Counted from the stretch's first letter, positions 36,544 to 46,900 are shown. The stretch is DNA of 64,000 nucleotides from Roseibacillus sp. (GCA_029242545.1 JAQWTV010000016.1:1-64000); one strand, 5' to 3'. The notes: generated from the letters alone by a model not told the origin. Translations and numbers: made by a program.

Positions 36544-36800
36544 GAGTGGCGCGGGCTACCTGCGTGGAAAACCCAAGATCACCGGCCGATCTTCCGCGCC
36601 ACTACTAGCTACACGGCAAAGTTTTTGCGCATTAGGCGTGCCAATTGGTCTGCGTGGTTGCCCCGGCGGAGGGTGGTAGAGAATTTTACCTCTGAGGTCC
36701 TGTCTGCTACCCGAGCCGTATGTGGCGAGTGGCGCGGATGACCAACTCAAGAAAACCCCAAGAATCTAGGGAGGTCACCGCGCCACTACTAGACACACGG
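36544..36800. repeat. Two diverged copies of a hairpin-forming element between xylA and xylB
   Basis: Unit 1 (36544-36616) and unit 2 (36727-36800) both start GAGTGGCGCGG and end CCGCGCCACTACTAG..ACACGG, 183 bp apart. In each, GTGGCGCGG (36546-36554; 36729-36737) pairs perfectly with CCGCGCCAC (36594-36602; 36778-36786). The interiors differ but share AAAACCC(C)AAGA; unit 1 has an inner AAGATC/GATCTT hairpin, unit 2 extends the stem with TGACC/GGTCA. Similarity continues weakly beyond (GTGCCAA.. and TCCTGTC(C)TGCTA). This fills most of the 466-bp gap 36508-36973, which has no credible gene. Function is unknown: structured RNA, leader of xylB, or an old palindromic repeat. Confidence 0.75.
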
Positions 36801-36973
36801 AGATTGAGATAAAGCATCTCCTGTGCCAACCGGGCTGAGACGTTGGTTGCTAAGCGCCTGATTTGAGGAATTCCAAAGAAAAGCCAAGACTCAGAGGTTC
36901 CGCTTCGGGTAAAATCTCGCAGTGTAATCCTGTCCTGCTATGAAAGCACCAGTTCCTATTAACGCGTAAAATC

Positions 36974-38548
36974 ATGCCCTTAGTCCTTGGTCTAGACTCT
37001 TCCACGCAGAGCGTTTCTGCAGTCGTTCTTGATACTGATTTGGATTCGATCGTCCATGAGGAGTCGGTCAGTTTCGGAAGTGACTTGCCGGACTACGGCC
37101 AGCCCTCAGGCTTCATCCCCGGTGGAGAAAATGGGGAAGTCCATAGTGATCCGATGATGTGGCTGGATGCTCTCGAGCTGGTATTTTCCCGCCTCGCGGA
37201 GAGCTCCGTAGAGATGTCGAAGATTGTCGCGGTTTCCGGCTCAGGTCAGCAGCACGGAAGTGTTTACCTTGACGAGGGGTTTGCCGATACAGTGGGTAGT
37301 CTGAATCCCGGGGAGACGCTCAAGGGTCAGATTCTTTCTCACCTGACTAGGCAGACAGCGCCGATCTGGATGGATAGCTCGACCTCCGGGGAGTGTGGGG
37401 AAATCACCCGGGCTCTCGGGGGTGATGCGGAAGTATGTCGCCGGAGCGGTTCCATTGCGATCGAACGTTTTACGGGTCCACAGATCCGTCGATTCGCGAA
37501 GACCACTTATGATGGGTGGGAGCTGACTGGAGTTGTTCACCTTGTGAGCTCTTTCATGGCATCAGTCCTTGCGGGTAAGAGTGTTGGGATTGATCACGGT
37601 GATGGTGCGGGGATGAACCTACTCAATCTCGCTTCCGGAGACTGGGATAACGAGTTGCTGGAGGCAACTGCCCCTGACCTGCGGACGAAGCTCCCTCAGC
37701 CGGAGCCATCTGCAACTGTAGCAGGAACCGTCAGCCCGTTTTTTGTGGAGAACTACGGGATGAATGCCAGCTGCAAGGTCGTCCTTTTCTCTGGAGACAA
37801 CCCCTGTAGCTTGGTTGGAATGGGTGCATCGAAGCCCGGCAAGGTCGTTATCAGCCTGGGTACAAGTGACACTCTTTTTGCGGCAATGCCAGAGCCCCGG
37901 ACGGACCCCAATGGATTTGGCCATGTGTTCGGTAATCCAATGGGAGGTTTCATGAGTCTGATATGCTTTTTGAATGGGTCGCTAGCTCGGGAGAGGGTGA
38001 AGGATAATCTGGGGCTGAGCTGGTCGGATTTTGACCGAGGGGGACTGGAACAGACGCCGGTCGGCAACCTGGGGCGTGGCATGCTTCCTTTCTTTGGATC
38101 AGAAATCACGCCTCGGGTAACCTCCTCTGAGGCGGTGTATTTCGGATGGGAGGAGGGACAGAGGGATCCAGCAGCAGTCGTCCGGGCTGTTCTCGAGGGA
38201 CAATTTCTTAATATGAAGGTATCTTCGAGGTGGCTTGGAGTCTCTCCGGAGACAATCTATCTCACCGGAGGCGCCTCGAAGAATATGGGAATCGCGCAGA
38301 CTGTAGCGGATGTCTTTGGAGTTCCCGTCTCCCGGCTGAGCGTAGCCGGTTCGGCGGCTCTGGGGGCGGCCATGAGGGCGGCCAACGCTGTTTGCGGAAT
38401 TTCCATGGACTCTCTCGAAACGGCCTTCTGTCAGCCTGATTCAGGTTCAACTGTGCTTCCCAGGGAGGGGACGGGAGAAATCTACGAGGAATTAGAGCAA
38501 AAATGGGTCTCAGCCTTGCACGAAGCGTTTCCGCTCCTTAAGGACTGA
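36974..38548 (+). CDS. xylB: Xylulokinase (FGGY family, eukaryote-like subgroup)
   Basis: 524 residues. ATP-binding opening VLGLDSSTQSVSAVVLD, substrate/catalytic region SGSGQQHGSVYLD, IDHGDGAGMNLL (catalytic Asp), GDNPCSLVGMGASKPGKVVISLGTSDTLFAAMPEP, and the C-terminal YLTGGASKNMGIAQTVADVFGVPV. It phosphorylates D-xylulose to xylulose 5-phosphate. The GDNP..SLGTSDT blocks resemble animal/fungal XYLB-type kinases rather than the E. coli enzyme. It follows xylA and lies 25 bp before the next gene. Confidence 0.93.
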   Translation: MPLVLGLDSSTQSVSAVVLDTDLDSIVHEESVSFGSDLPDYGQPSGFIPGGENGEVHSDPMMWLDALELVFSRLAESSVEMSKIVAVSGSGQQHGSVYLDEGFADTVGSLNPGETLKGQILSHLTRQTAPIWMDSSTSGECGEITRALGGDAEVCRRSGSIAIERFTGPQIRRFAKTTYDGWELTGVVHLVSSFMASVLAGKSVGIDHGDGAGMNLLNLASGDWDNELLEATAPDLRTKLPQPEPSATVAGTVSPFFVENYGMNASCKVVLFSGDNPCSLVGMGASKPGKVVISLGTSDTLFAAMPEPRTDPNGFGHVFGNPMGGFMSLICFLNGSLARERVKDNLGLSWSDFDRGGLEQTPVGNLGRGMLPFFGSEITPRVTSSEAVYFGWEEGQRDPAAVVRAVLEGQFLNMKVSSRWLGVSPETIYLTGGASKNMGIAQTVADVFGVPVSRLSVAGSAALGAAMRAANAVCGISMDSLETAFCQPDSGSTVLPREGTGEIYEELEQKWVSALHEAFPLLKD

Positions 38549-38573
38549 GGGCAATACGTAACTAACCAGAACA

Positions 38574-39626
38574 ATGGCACGACCAGTAACACTCTTCACC
38601 GGCCAGTGGGCCGATCTCTCTCTCCCCGATCTTCTGCCCAAGGTAAAGGATATGGGCTATGACGGAGTTGAACTCGCCTGTTGGGGCGATCACTTTGACG
38701 TTCGGCGGGCACTCAATGAGGAAGGTTACGTCGAAGGTCGTTGGGAACTTCTCGAGAAAAATGACATGGTCTGCTACGCGATTTCCAACCATCTGGTTGG
38801 ACAGGCGGTCTGTGACCTGATCGATGAACGGCACCAATCGATTCTTTCCCCAGAGGTCTGGGGTGATGGTGAGCCTGAGGGAGTAAGGCAACGGGCCGCG
38901 CAGGAGATGATTGATACGGGTAAGGCCTGTCGCAAATTTATTGATGCGGGAGCGTCCTTCATGGCTGACAAGCCAGCGGGATCGGGACGAGCAATGGTCA
39001 ATGGATTTACGGGATCCAGCATCTGGCACTCCATCTATGCCTTTCCCCCTACGAGTCAGGAGTATTACCAAAAGGGCTTTGATGATTTTGCGGCTCGCTG
39101 GAAGCCGATTCTGGATGAGTTCGATGCGGTCAATGTAGATTTCGGTCTCGAAGTTCACCCCACGGAGATCGCCTTCGATATCGCATCAGCAGCGCGGGCT
39201 GTTGAGGCCGTCGACGGGCACTCAAGATTTGGATTCAACTATGACCCCAGTCACCTCGGCTACCAGGGTGTTGACTACGTGAAGTTCATTCGTGACTTCG
39301 CTGACAGGATTTTCCACGTCCATATGAAAGATGCTTGGTGGGGGCATGGGGATGGAAGTGTTGGCGTCTTTGGTGGCCACACCGATTTTACCGATGCGCG
39401 CAGGTTCTGGGATTTTCGATCCGTCGGGCGGGGCGATACGGATTTTGAGGAAATCATGGTGGCTCTGAATGACATCGCTTATGCGGGTCCACTCTCCGTA
39501 GAGTGGGAGGATGGGCGGATGGATCGATTCCATGGTGCAGCCGAGAGCTGTGCCTTCACCAAGGATCTTGATTTTGCGCCCAGTGACGTGATTTTTGATT
39601 CAGCCTTCGATAAGGAAAACCAGTAA
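38574..39626 (+). CDS. Sugar phosphate isomerase/epimerase (AP-endonuclease-2 TIM barrel)
   Basis: 350 residues, cytoplasmic. It begins [38 protein letters not shown], the standard first strand of the IolE/xylose-isomerase-like TIM barrel. Metal-ligand candidates: Glu in FGLEVHPTE, Asp and His in [12 protein letters not shown], His in [13 protein letters not shown], and Glu in LSVEWED. It matches the group that sits beside Gfo/Idh/MocA oxidoreductases in inositol- or oxidised-sugar-using operons, as it does here. The substrate is unknown. Confidence 0.82.
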   Translation: MARPVTLFTGQWADLSLPDLLPKVKDMGYDGVELACWGDHFDVRRALNEEGYVEGRWELLEKNDMVCYAISNHLVGQAVCDLIDERHQSILSPEVWGDGEPEGVRQRAAQEMIDTGKACRKFIDAGASFMADKPAGSGRAMVNGFTGSSIWHSIYAFPPTSQEYYQKGFDDFAARWKPILDEFDAVNVDFGLEVHPTEIAFDIASAARAVEAVDGHSRFGFNYDPSHLGYQGVDYVKFIRDFADRIFHVHMKDAWWGHGDGSVGVFGGHTDFTDARRFWDFRSVGRGDTDFEEIMVALNDIAYAGPLSVEWEDGRMDRFHGAAESCAFTKDLDFAPSDVIFDSAFDKENQ

Positions 39627-39646
39627 CATCTTAAAAGAGCGAAATC

Positions 39647-40723
39647 ATGGCAACAAGAGTGGGAGTCATCGGAGCGGGTGGCATGCTTCAGTATCACGCG
39701 CCCGGTTTCCGGCAGGGTGGTGGAGAGTTGGTCGCGATTGCTGACGTAAACAAGGAGGCCGCACAGGCTTCTGCGGACGAGTGGAATATTTCACAGGTTT
39801 TTGGGAATACCGCGGAACTTCTTGAATCGGACATTGATGCTGTGAGCATTATCGTTCCCAACAAGTTTCACGCTCCGCTAGCCATTCAGGCTCTGGAGGC
39901 AGGCAAACACGTTTTCTGTGAAAAGCCGCCCGCCCTCAACGCGGGAGAAGTTGAGGAGATGATCGCGGCGGCGGATAAGGCCGGGAAGGTCCTGATGTTC
40001 AATTTCAACAACCGCGCTCGTCCTGAGTCTCAGGCCATGATGAAGCGCATAGAGGATGGAACCGTCGGCCGAATTAACTCGGCTCAGGCACAGTGGATTC
40101 GGCGGACAGGAATACCGGGATTCGGAGGCTGGTTCACGACGAAGGAATTGTCCGGTGGCGGCCCTGTCATCGACCTGCTCCACATGATCGATCTGGCCCT
40201 GTATTTCATGGGATATCCTGAGCCTGCTCACGTCCTTGGCCGGACCTTCGACGATTTTATTACGAATACGGATTTCAAGGGTCCCTGGGGGATTCCTGAT
40301 AATGCGGATGGCAAAACTGATGTAGAGGCCGCCGCTCATGGGCTGGTAACATTCAAGAGTGGGCAGGTTCTTAGCTTGCGGAACTCGTGGGCCGAGATGA
40401 TCGAAAGAGAAGTAGTCTCCGTTGTGTTTCAGGGAAGCAGAGCGGGTGGGAAGGTTGAACGTCTTTTCGGTAGCGATGGCCTGGATGAGACTGCAATCGA
40501 TACCTGTGAGCTTTACGCTCAGGAAGATGGGAAATCGGTCAATCATCAGATCGAGACGGAACCTTGTGAGGACATGGGGCGGATTGCCTCTGCCGCGAAT
40601 TTTGTGGAGACAATCGAAGGCACCGCGGACCCTCTTAATACTCCGCAAGAAGCCCTGAAGCTCATGCAGATCATCGACGCTCTCTATCAGTCCGCGGAGA
40701 GCGGAGCCCCGGTATCGCTCTAG
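39647..40723 (+). CDS. Gfo/Idh/MocA-family oxidoreductase
   Basis: 358 residues with no signal peptide. Rossmann opening RVGVIGAGGMLQYHAPGF, the family motif EKPPAL (from HVFCEKPPALNAGEVEEM) with its catalytic lysine, and the histidine region GGPVIDLLHMIDLALYFMG. It oxidises or reduces a sugar or inositol with NAD(P). It sits 20 bp behind the TIM-barrel isomerase gene and 56 bp ahead of a second member of the family, a layout seen in operons that handle keto-sugars. Confidence 0.88.
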   Translation: MATRVGVIGAGGMLQYHAPGFRQGGGELVAIADVNKEAAQASADEWNISQVFGNTAELLESDIDAVSIIVPNKFHAPLAIQALEAGKHVFCEKPPALNAGEVEEMIAAADKAGKVLMFNFNNRARPESQAMMKRIEDGTVGRINSAQAQWIRRTGIPGFGGWFTTKELSGGGPVIDLLHMIDLALYFMGYPEPAHVLGRTFDDFITNTDFKGPWGIPDNADGKTDVEAAAHGLVTFKSGQVLSLRNSWAEMIEREVVSVVFQGSRAGGKVERLFGSDGLDETAIDTCELYAQEDGKSVNHQIETEPCEDMGRIASAANFVETIEGTADPLNTPQEALKLMQIIDALYQSAESGAPVSL

Positions 40724-40779
40724 GGTCAACACAGTTGGCCCTTCTTTTTCAGTAATCCACAAGCAACAGGACACATAAA

Positions 40780-41940
40780 ATGGCACTTAATAGAAAACTT
40801 CGAATGGGAATGGTTGGCGGTGGACGCGGTGCGTTCATCGGGGCGGTGCATCGCATGGCGGCCAACCTGGATGGGAAGATTGAACTGGTTGCGGGGGCGT
40901 TTTCCTCCGATCCGGAGAAATCAAGGCTGAGCGGGGAAGATTTTTTCCTGTCACCTGACCGGGTCTATGGATCCTACCAGGAAATGGCTGAGAAAGAGGC
41001 CGCGAGGGAAGACCGGATCGATTTTGTCACGATCGTGGTGCAGAACCATCTCCATGTGGCCGTTGCGAAAACCTTTCTGGAGGCGGGATTTAACGTCATC
41101 TGTGATAAGCCCCTCTCCAGCAACTTGGAGGATGCGAAGGATCTACAGAAACTTGTGCATTCGAGTGGGAAGGTCTTCTGCCTGACTCATAACTATACCG
41201 GCTACCCGATGGTGAAGGAGGCTCGGAGAATGGTTCAGGATGGCGAACTTGGCAGACTTCTCAAGGTTGTGGCGGAGTATCCTCAGGGATATGCGGTCGG
41301 GGATGTTGAGGGTGAAGGGCAGGGGCAGATCTCGAACTGGCGGGCAGACCCGGCAATTGCTGGGTCTTCTAATTGCATGGGAGATATTGGGACCCATGCC
41401 CATAATCTGGTTCGCTACATATGTGGAATCGAAGTTGATGAACTGGCTGCTGAACTCTCAGCCTTCATTCCGGGGCGTGAACTTGATGACGATGGAAACT
41501 GTCTTGTTCGATTCACCGAGGGAGTGAAGGGTATTATCTATGCCTCGCAGATTTCGAATGGTGACGAAAATAATCTCAATATTCGCGCGTATGGGACAAA
41601 GGCTTCGATCGAATGGCATCAGGAAGATCCCAATGAGCTGGTCGTGAAGTATGCGAATGCACCGCGGAAAACATATCGCCGTGGTAACGACTATCTGGGA
41701 GATGCGGCGTCTTCAAATTCGCGAACCCCGTTTGCGCACCCGGAAGGCTTTATCGAGGCTTTTGCCAACGTCTACCTTGCCGCTGCAGCTGCCATAGCTG
41801 ACCAGATCGAGGGAAACGATCCGCCCGCGGGAGGTTACGATTTTCCTACAGTTGACGATGGAGTTGCGGGTAATGCCTTTATCAAGGCGTGTGTGGACTC
41901 TTCCCGGAGCAACGCGGCCTGGACTAAGCTGGAGCCCTAG
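40780..41940 (+). CDS. Gfo/Idh/MocA-family oxidoreductase
   Basis: 386 residues. Rossmann motif LRMGMVGGGRGAFIGAVHRMA, catalytic CDKPLSSNLEDA and the MGDIGTHAHNLVRYICG histidine region. It matches the subgroup whose members start MALNRKLRMGMVGGG and act on sugars or inositols. It is distinct in sequence from the upstream enzyme, so the pair probably carries out successive or opposite redox steps. An imperfect hairpin covers its stop codon (GAGCCCT/AGGGCTC). Confidence 0.88.
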   Translation: MALNRKLRMGMVGGGRGAFIGAVHRMAANLDGKIELVAGAFSSDPEKSRLSGEDFFLSPDRVYGSYQEMAEKEAAREDRIDFVTIVVQNHLHVAVAKTFLEAGFNVICDKPLSSNLEDAKDLQKLVHSSGKVFCLTHNYTGYPMVKEARRMVQDGELGRLLKVVAEYPQGYAVGDVEGEGQGQISNWRADPAIAGSSNCMGDIGTHAHNLVRYICGIEVDELAAELSAFIPGRELDDDGNCLVRFTEGVKGIIYASQISNGDENNLNIRAYGTKASIEWHQEDPNELVVKYANAPRKTYRRGNDYLGDAASSNSRTPFAHPEGFIEAFANVYLAAAAAIADQIEGNDPPAGGYDFPTVDDGVAGNAFIKACVDSSRSNAAWTKLEP

Positions 41941-42045
41941 CCTCTGGAAAAGAGGGCTCGGGTTTCCCACAAGGTGGTCCTGCAATTGTGGGATTGCGGT
42001 TCTCCAGTTTAATCTTTAAGGTGAGTTAAATCATTAAAAATCAGT

Positions 42046-42945
42046 ATGAAACAGCGACTTTCAATCATCTTCCCAATCGCCCTAGCGGCGGCCATGGTCC
42101 CCCTTGCGATTGGCCAGAAAGACGGTAAGCCCAAGGGCAAGAATGCCGATAAGATTGCCCCCAGTCTACCGGGGAAGGCCTTCGCCGAGCCAAAGAAAAA
42201 GCGCAAGCTCCTTGTGTTCTCACGGACTACGGGATTCCGCCATGGATCAATTGCAACCGGGCTTACCGCGATGAAGATGATGGGCGAGAAGACTGGCGCA
42301 TTTGAGGCTATTCTAAGTGACGACTTGAATAATTTCGAGAGCGACAAGATCAACCAGTTTGACGCTATTCTTTTCCTCAACACCACAGGGGATCCTTTCA
42401 TGGAAAAAGGAAAGCCAGACGCTAAGACTCGCTCTGAGCGGTTGCAGAAAAACCTGCAGGACTTTGTAAAAAGTGGAAAAGGCTTCGCAGGTTTTCACTC
42501 TGCGACGGACACCCTGAAACCGGGTGGGGGAAAGACGCCGGAATACTCCAAGATGATCAACGGTGCATTTGACGGTCACCCCTGGGGAGGGGGGAGCAAT
42601 GTTACGATTGCGGTGGAAAAGGGCCAGGAGAAGCATCCAATCGTTGCCCACCTGGATGGTAAGAGCATGAGCTTTAAGGAAGAAATCTACCAGCTTCGGG
42701 ACCCATACGATTCCAGCAAGGTGCAGATGTTACTTCGTCTTGATCTGGAGAGGAGCGATAAGAAAAATTTGAAGCGCGCAGATCGTGATTACGGGGTGGC
42801 GTGGGTCCGGAAGTGGGGCGAAGGGCGCGTATTTTACTGCTCGCTGGGTCATAATGACGCGATGTACTGGCATCCTGAGGTTCTCAAGGTTTACCTCGGA
42901 GGGCTGCAATACGCCCTCGGCGACTTCGATGTGCCTTCAAAGTAG
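42046..42945 (+). CDS. Exported ThuA-domain protein
   Basis: 299 residues. An N-terminal signal-like stretch (LSIIFPIALAAAMVPLAIG) and a basic linker lead into a ThuA fold, a glutamine-amidotransferase-like domain: RKLLVFSRTTGFRHGSI, FDAILFLNTTGDPF, GFAGFHSATD, YQLRDPYD and a terminal GRVFYCSLGHNDAMYWHPE. ThuA proteins occur in sugar-use operons and are tied to trehalose/disaccharide oxidation; activity is unproven. The window's DUF1080 protein may act on similar 3-keto sugars. The gene ends the sugar operon, with a strong terminator 43 bp later. Confidence 0.88.
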   Translation: MKQRLSIIFPIALAAAMVPLAIGQKDGKPKGKNADKIAPSLPGKAFAEPKKKRKLLVFSRTTGFRHGSIATGLTAMKMMGEKTGAFEAILSDDLNNFESDKINQFDAILFLNTTGDPFMEKGKPDAKTRSERLQKNLQDFVKSGKGFAGFHSATDTLKPGGGKTPEYSKMINGAFDGHPWGGGSNVTIAVEKGQEKHPIVAHLDGKSMSFKEEIYQLRDPYDSSKVQMLLRLDLERSDKKNLKRADRDYGVAWVRKWGEGRVFYCSLGHNDAMYWHPEVLKVYLGGLQYALGDFDVPSK

Positions 42946-42987
42946 GCGTTTTTGTCATCTTTAATCCCGAAACCGTGGACCGAAGAG

Positions 42988-43018
42988 GCGGGAGCCAAAT
43001 GGCTCCCGCTATATTTTA
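42988..43018 (+). terminator. Rho-independent terminator after the thuA-like gene
   Basis: GCGGGAGCC (42988-42996), loop AAAT, GGCTCCCGC (43001-43009), then TATATTTTA. A perfect 9-bp GC stem and U-rich tail separate the sugar operon from the respiratory operon. Confidence 0.88.
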
Positions 43019-43160
43019 GGCCCTGCTGGCACTCTTGGGCGATAATTCGGAGTGAGTTGTGAAAATCACTTACGGGGCCCGATTTCTGAGAGGAAATTGA
43101 GAATTTGAAATGCGGCTTTTTCTCTACCAGGGCAGCCCCTGTGACTTTCTAGAGGAAGGC

Positions 43161-43201
43161 TTGTGAAAAATTTCACAAAGTCCTTGTGAAATTTTTCACA
43201 A
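43161..43201 (+). promoter_or_regulatory. Two tandem CRP/FNR-type operator palindromes ahead of the respiratory operon
   Basis: TTGTGAAAAATTTCACAA (43161-43178) and TTGTGAAATTTTTCACAA (43184-43201) each fit TTGTGA-N6-TCACAA, the consensus of CRP/FNR-superfamily regulators, and each is the exact reverse complement of the other. Starts are 23 bp apart, about two helical turns. The second ends 26 bp before the actA ATG. No -10/-35 is obvious. A related but shorter GTGA-AAA-TCAC lies at about 43059-43069. The remaining intergenic sequence (42946-43227) has only the terminator. Confidence 0.8.
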
Positions 43202-43227
43202 GGACTAGCTTTTAGCCAGTCAAGCCC

Positions 43228-43944
43228 ATGGCCAATTTCTTCCCGCGTTGGACGAACATTTTGCCGCTGAAGATAGCGGTGTGCCTAGGAGTTGCCGGTG
43301 CGAGCGTTGTAGTAGGGTTCACCTACTATGCCACTCCCAAAGCGCAACGAGTGGGCTACATGCCCTCGCAGCCGATTCCCTACGATCATGCATTGCACGT
43401 GAACCAGCTGGGTATGGATTGTCGCTACTGTCACAGCTTTGTGGAGCACTCAGGGCACGCAAACGTGCCCTCGGCCAGCACCTGCTGGAATTGTCACCAA
43501 CACGTCCGCAAGGACAGCGACAAGCTGCAACCCTTGCGCCGGGCTTTTGACAAGGATTACGAGAAGTATGACGGGGAACCGATCAAGTGGGTGCGAATTC
43601 ACCAGAGCCCGGACTACGTCTTCTTCAACCATTCGGCTCATGTAAACCGAGGAGTCTCCTGTGAATCCTGCCACGGCAAGGTGAACGAGATGAAAGTGGT
43701 CTACCAGGCCGAGGCCCACTCGATGGGTTGGTGCCTCGATTGTCACAGGAATCCGGAAAAGCATCTGCGGCCTCTCGAAGAGGTCTACAACCTTGATTAC
43801 GACGCGAAGGAATGGTTGGCCGAGAATAAGATGGTCCATCCCGAAACCGGGAAGGAGCTTAAGAGCCAGAAGGACTTAGGCCTCTATTTGAAGCAGCATT
43901 GGAACATAAAGGCGAAGGAGTCGTGCTGGACGTGTCACCGTTGA
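43228..43944 (+). CDS. actA: Alternative complex III subunit A, pentahaem cytochrome c
   Basis: 238 residues with an N-terminal uncleaved signal-anchor (LKIAVCLGVAGASVVVGFTYYA). Five CxxCH haem sites: CRYCH (Cys65), CWNCH, CESCH, CLDCH and CWTCH at the very C-terminus. This is the ActA pattern. It faces the periplasm and passes electrons out of the quinol:cytochrome c/oxidase complex. It is the first gene of an operon at least 17.8 kb long, only 3 bp before actB. Confidence 0.95.
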   Translation: MANFFPRWTNILPLKIAVCLGVAGASVVVGFTYYATPKAQRVGYMPSQPIPYDHALHVNQLGMDCRYCHSFVEHSGHANVPSASTCWNCHQHVRKDSDKLQPLRRAFDKDYEKYDGEPIKWVRIHQSPDYVFFNHSAHVNRGVSCESCHGKVNEMKVVYQAEAHSMGWCLDCHRNPEKHLRPLEEVYNLDYDAKEWLAENKMVHPETGKELKSQKDLGLYLKQHWNIKAKESCWTCHR

Positions 43945-43947
43945 GAA

Positions 43948-46900
43948 ATGAGTAAGCGAGTTTTCCACCACCCTGAAGTGTCGGCCGATGATTCGGGCGT
44001 GGCATCTTGGCGTAGTGTGGGAGAATTGGAGCGCACCCCTTCTTTCAGGGCGCACGTGGAGCGCGAATTTCCCGAGGGCTCCGGGCATCTCAGCCCGGAA
44101 GATCAGAAAGCGACGCGTCGGAGCTTTATGAAGCTCATGGGAGCCTCGTCGGCGCTAAGCGGCCTCACTCTGGTCTCCTGCCGCCGGCCGGAATCCTACA
44201 TTGTCCCTTACAAGAAAGCTCCTGAGTGGGTGATTCCCGGTAAGCCGTTATATTATGCCTCAACCCGGCCCCGTGCAGAAGGATCAGTCCCGTTGGTGGT
44301 AACGACCTATGAGGGGAGGCCCACAACCCTGGCGCCCAATGGTGACCACAATGACGGATGCGGTGCTGACGCGCTGACTCAGGCCTCGGTCCTCAACCTG
44401 TATGATCCGAAGCGATCGAGGAATTTTCTGCGCGACGGCAAGAAGGCATCGCAGCGAGATTTTGAGGGGGTCCTGGGCTCTCTCGCTCGGGAAGGGGCCA
44501 AGTTGGCAGTGGTGGTAGGCGAGGATGACAGCCCAACTCGAAATCGCCTGCGCGACGAGATCGTGCAGGCCTACCCAGAGTCGAAGTTCTATACTTATGA
44601 GGCTCTCTGTGGCGAAGCTCGGCGCAGGGTCCAGAACGAGGTCTTTGGCGAGGGCAGCCAGACCGTTGTAGATTTTTCGAAGGCTGAGCGCATTCTCTCC
44701 CTCGATTGCGATTTCCTGGGAGTTGATCCGGTTGGGAGTGCGTCAGATTTCTCCAGAAAGAGGCAGGGTGGTGGCGAAACCTACCACCAAGACGTCGCAG
44801 CTGATGCCATGAACCGGCTCTACATGGTAGAATCGGTCTTCAGTCTGACGGGGGGCATGGCCGACCACCGCCTCCGTGCAAAACCGAGCCAAATGGCCGC
44901 CATAGCGGCTCAAGTTGCTATCGGATTGGGGATTACGGTAGACGGGTATGATGCCGGATGCCTGTCGGATGAGGAGAAGGCCGAGTTGCTTGGAACTGCG
45001 GCAACTTTTGACTCATGGATTTTAGAATGCGTTGCGGATCTCAAAGCCCATAAAGGGAGCGCAGTTGTCCTTGCGGGAAGCAGACATGAAGAGGACCTGC
45101 AGCGAATCGTGATCGCGATCAACAGAGAGATCGGATCTTACGGAGGCCCCATGGTAGTCTATGAGACAGGTCGAACGGGGTATGGCACTATTGCTGATTT
45201 TGAGGCGGATGTTGATGAGGAGACAATCGTATTGCTTTTGGGCCCTTCCAATCCCGTATACGACCGCCCGGGTGAGCAGTTCAGGAGAGGGCTCAGCAGA
45301 TCGAAACTGAGCATTCATCTCGGGGTGAGAACCGATGCGACTGCGTTGGCATGTGACTGGCATATTCCGGCAGCTCATTACCTTGAGAGCTGGGGCGATA
45401 CTCGAACCGCCACGGGGACATATTCTCTGACTCAGCCAATGATTCTTCCCCTGTATGGGGGTTTTTCAGAACTGGAAATTCTCTCCCAGCTATTGAGTTG
45501 GAGACAATTCGACTGGGATAGCCTCGAGTCCGAGGGAGCGGAGGAGCAGGTTGTGCCGCCCACTCTGATTGCCGGCGAGGGTATGGGTGGGGCCCCTTCT
45601 CCAGCCCTCGCTGAGGTAAGGCAAACGTTCTCCCTCCCTGAAAATGCCAACGATGATGGCGATGTGGCATGGAAAGAGGCTCTCAAGGGTGGATATCTCC
45701 AGAGTAGTTCCTACCAGACTGTTGACGCGGATGGTGCCGGAGATCCCACACCCAAGCTAAGTTCCCGCGAGAATACTGGCATCGAAATTAATCTTCTTCC
45801 GGATGCTTCAGTCTGGGATGGACGTTACATCGACAATGGCTGGCTTCAAGAGGCTCCGGACCCAATCTCCAAGCTTTCGTGGGACAATGCGGCTCTGGTA
45901 TCGCCGAAAACGGCCAAAGAGCTTGGCGTTTACGAGTCGGTAGAGCAACTAGAGCCCGAAACCGAGATTCCTCTCCTCGGGAAGGTCAAAAATGCCCCTC
46001 AGCCTTCCATTGGAGAAGGAAAAGGAGCGAAGGCGCCGATGGCCCTGATCAAGACGCGCTCAGGACGAATGGAAATTCCGGTTCTGGTGGCGTTTGGCCA
46101 TGCAGATGACTGCATCTCCATCGCTTTGGGGTATGGACAGGGCGCATCTGATGGACGTGATGGTGTTCGGGTTGTTCGAGAGGAGGACCCGCTGGCCACT
46201 GTGAGTCCGGTTGGGATTAACACGGGATTTAATGCCAACCAGTTGAGGGGAGATGCCTCCTTCAGTATCGAGGCGATTGAGGTCACCAAAACTCAGGGGC
46301 GTTACCCAGTAGCTCTGGTCCAGGAGCACAACGCGATGAATGGACGAGCTCTTGCCCGGGAAATTTCTACGAATGACGTGGAGCACCACGGCCACAAGGT
46401 TTCCTTCGAGGACCAAGTCGCCAAGGTGCGGGAGCAAGGTCCGGTGGATTCTCACGCGCCTGAAAATGTATCTCTCTACAAACGGCGTGGTTCCACTACG
46501 TGGGAAGGTGACAAGGACAAGCAGGATGACCTGATCAGCGATAAGATCCACCAGTGGGGGATGACCATTGATCTCAACACCTGCGTGGGGTGCAACGCCT
46601 GTCTGATTGCGTGTCAGGCCGAAAACAATATCCCCATCGTCGGGAAGGAACAGGTGGCCATGGGCCGGGAAATGCACTGGGTTCGGATGGACCGGTATTT
46701 CGCGTCACCGATGACCGAGATGGACGAAAAGACTCACAAGAAAATAGCGACCCCTGACTGGGTTCAGCAGAACCCCGAGATGATTCCGCAGCCGGTGTCC
46801 TGCATGCAATGCGAGAATGCTCCCTGCGAGACCGTTTGTCCGGTGAATGCAACCGTGCACAGCGAGGAGGGGTTGAACACAATGGCCTACAATCGCTGTA

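Noticed and set aside
36544-36800. tRNA or a mobile-element end
   Set aside because: No T-loop-like GGTTCRA motif, no cloverleaf arms of correct length, no target-site duplication and no transposase.
43161-43201. Terminator hairpin
   Set aside because: The arms are AT-rich and match the TGTGA-N6-TCACA operator pattern twice; the true terminator is at 42988-43018.
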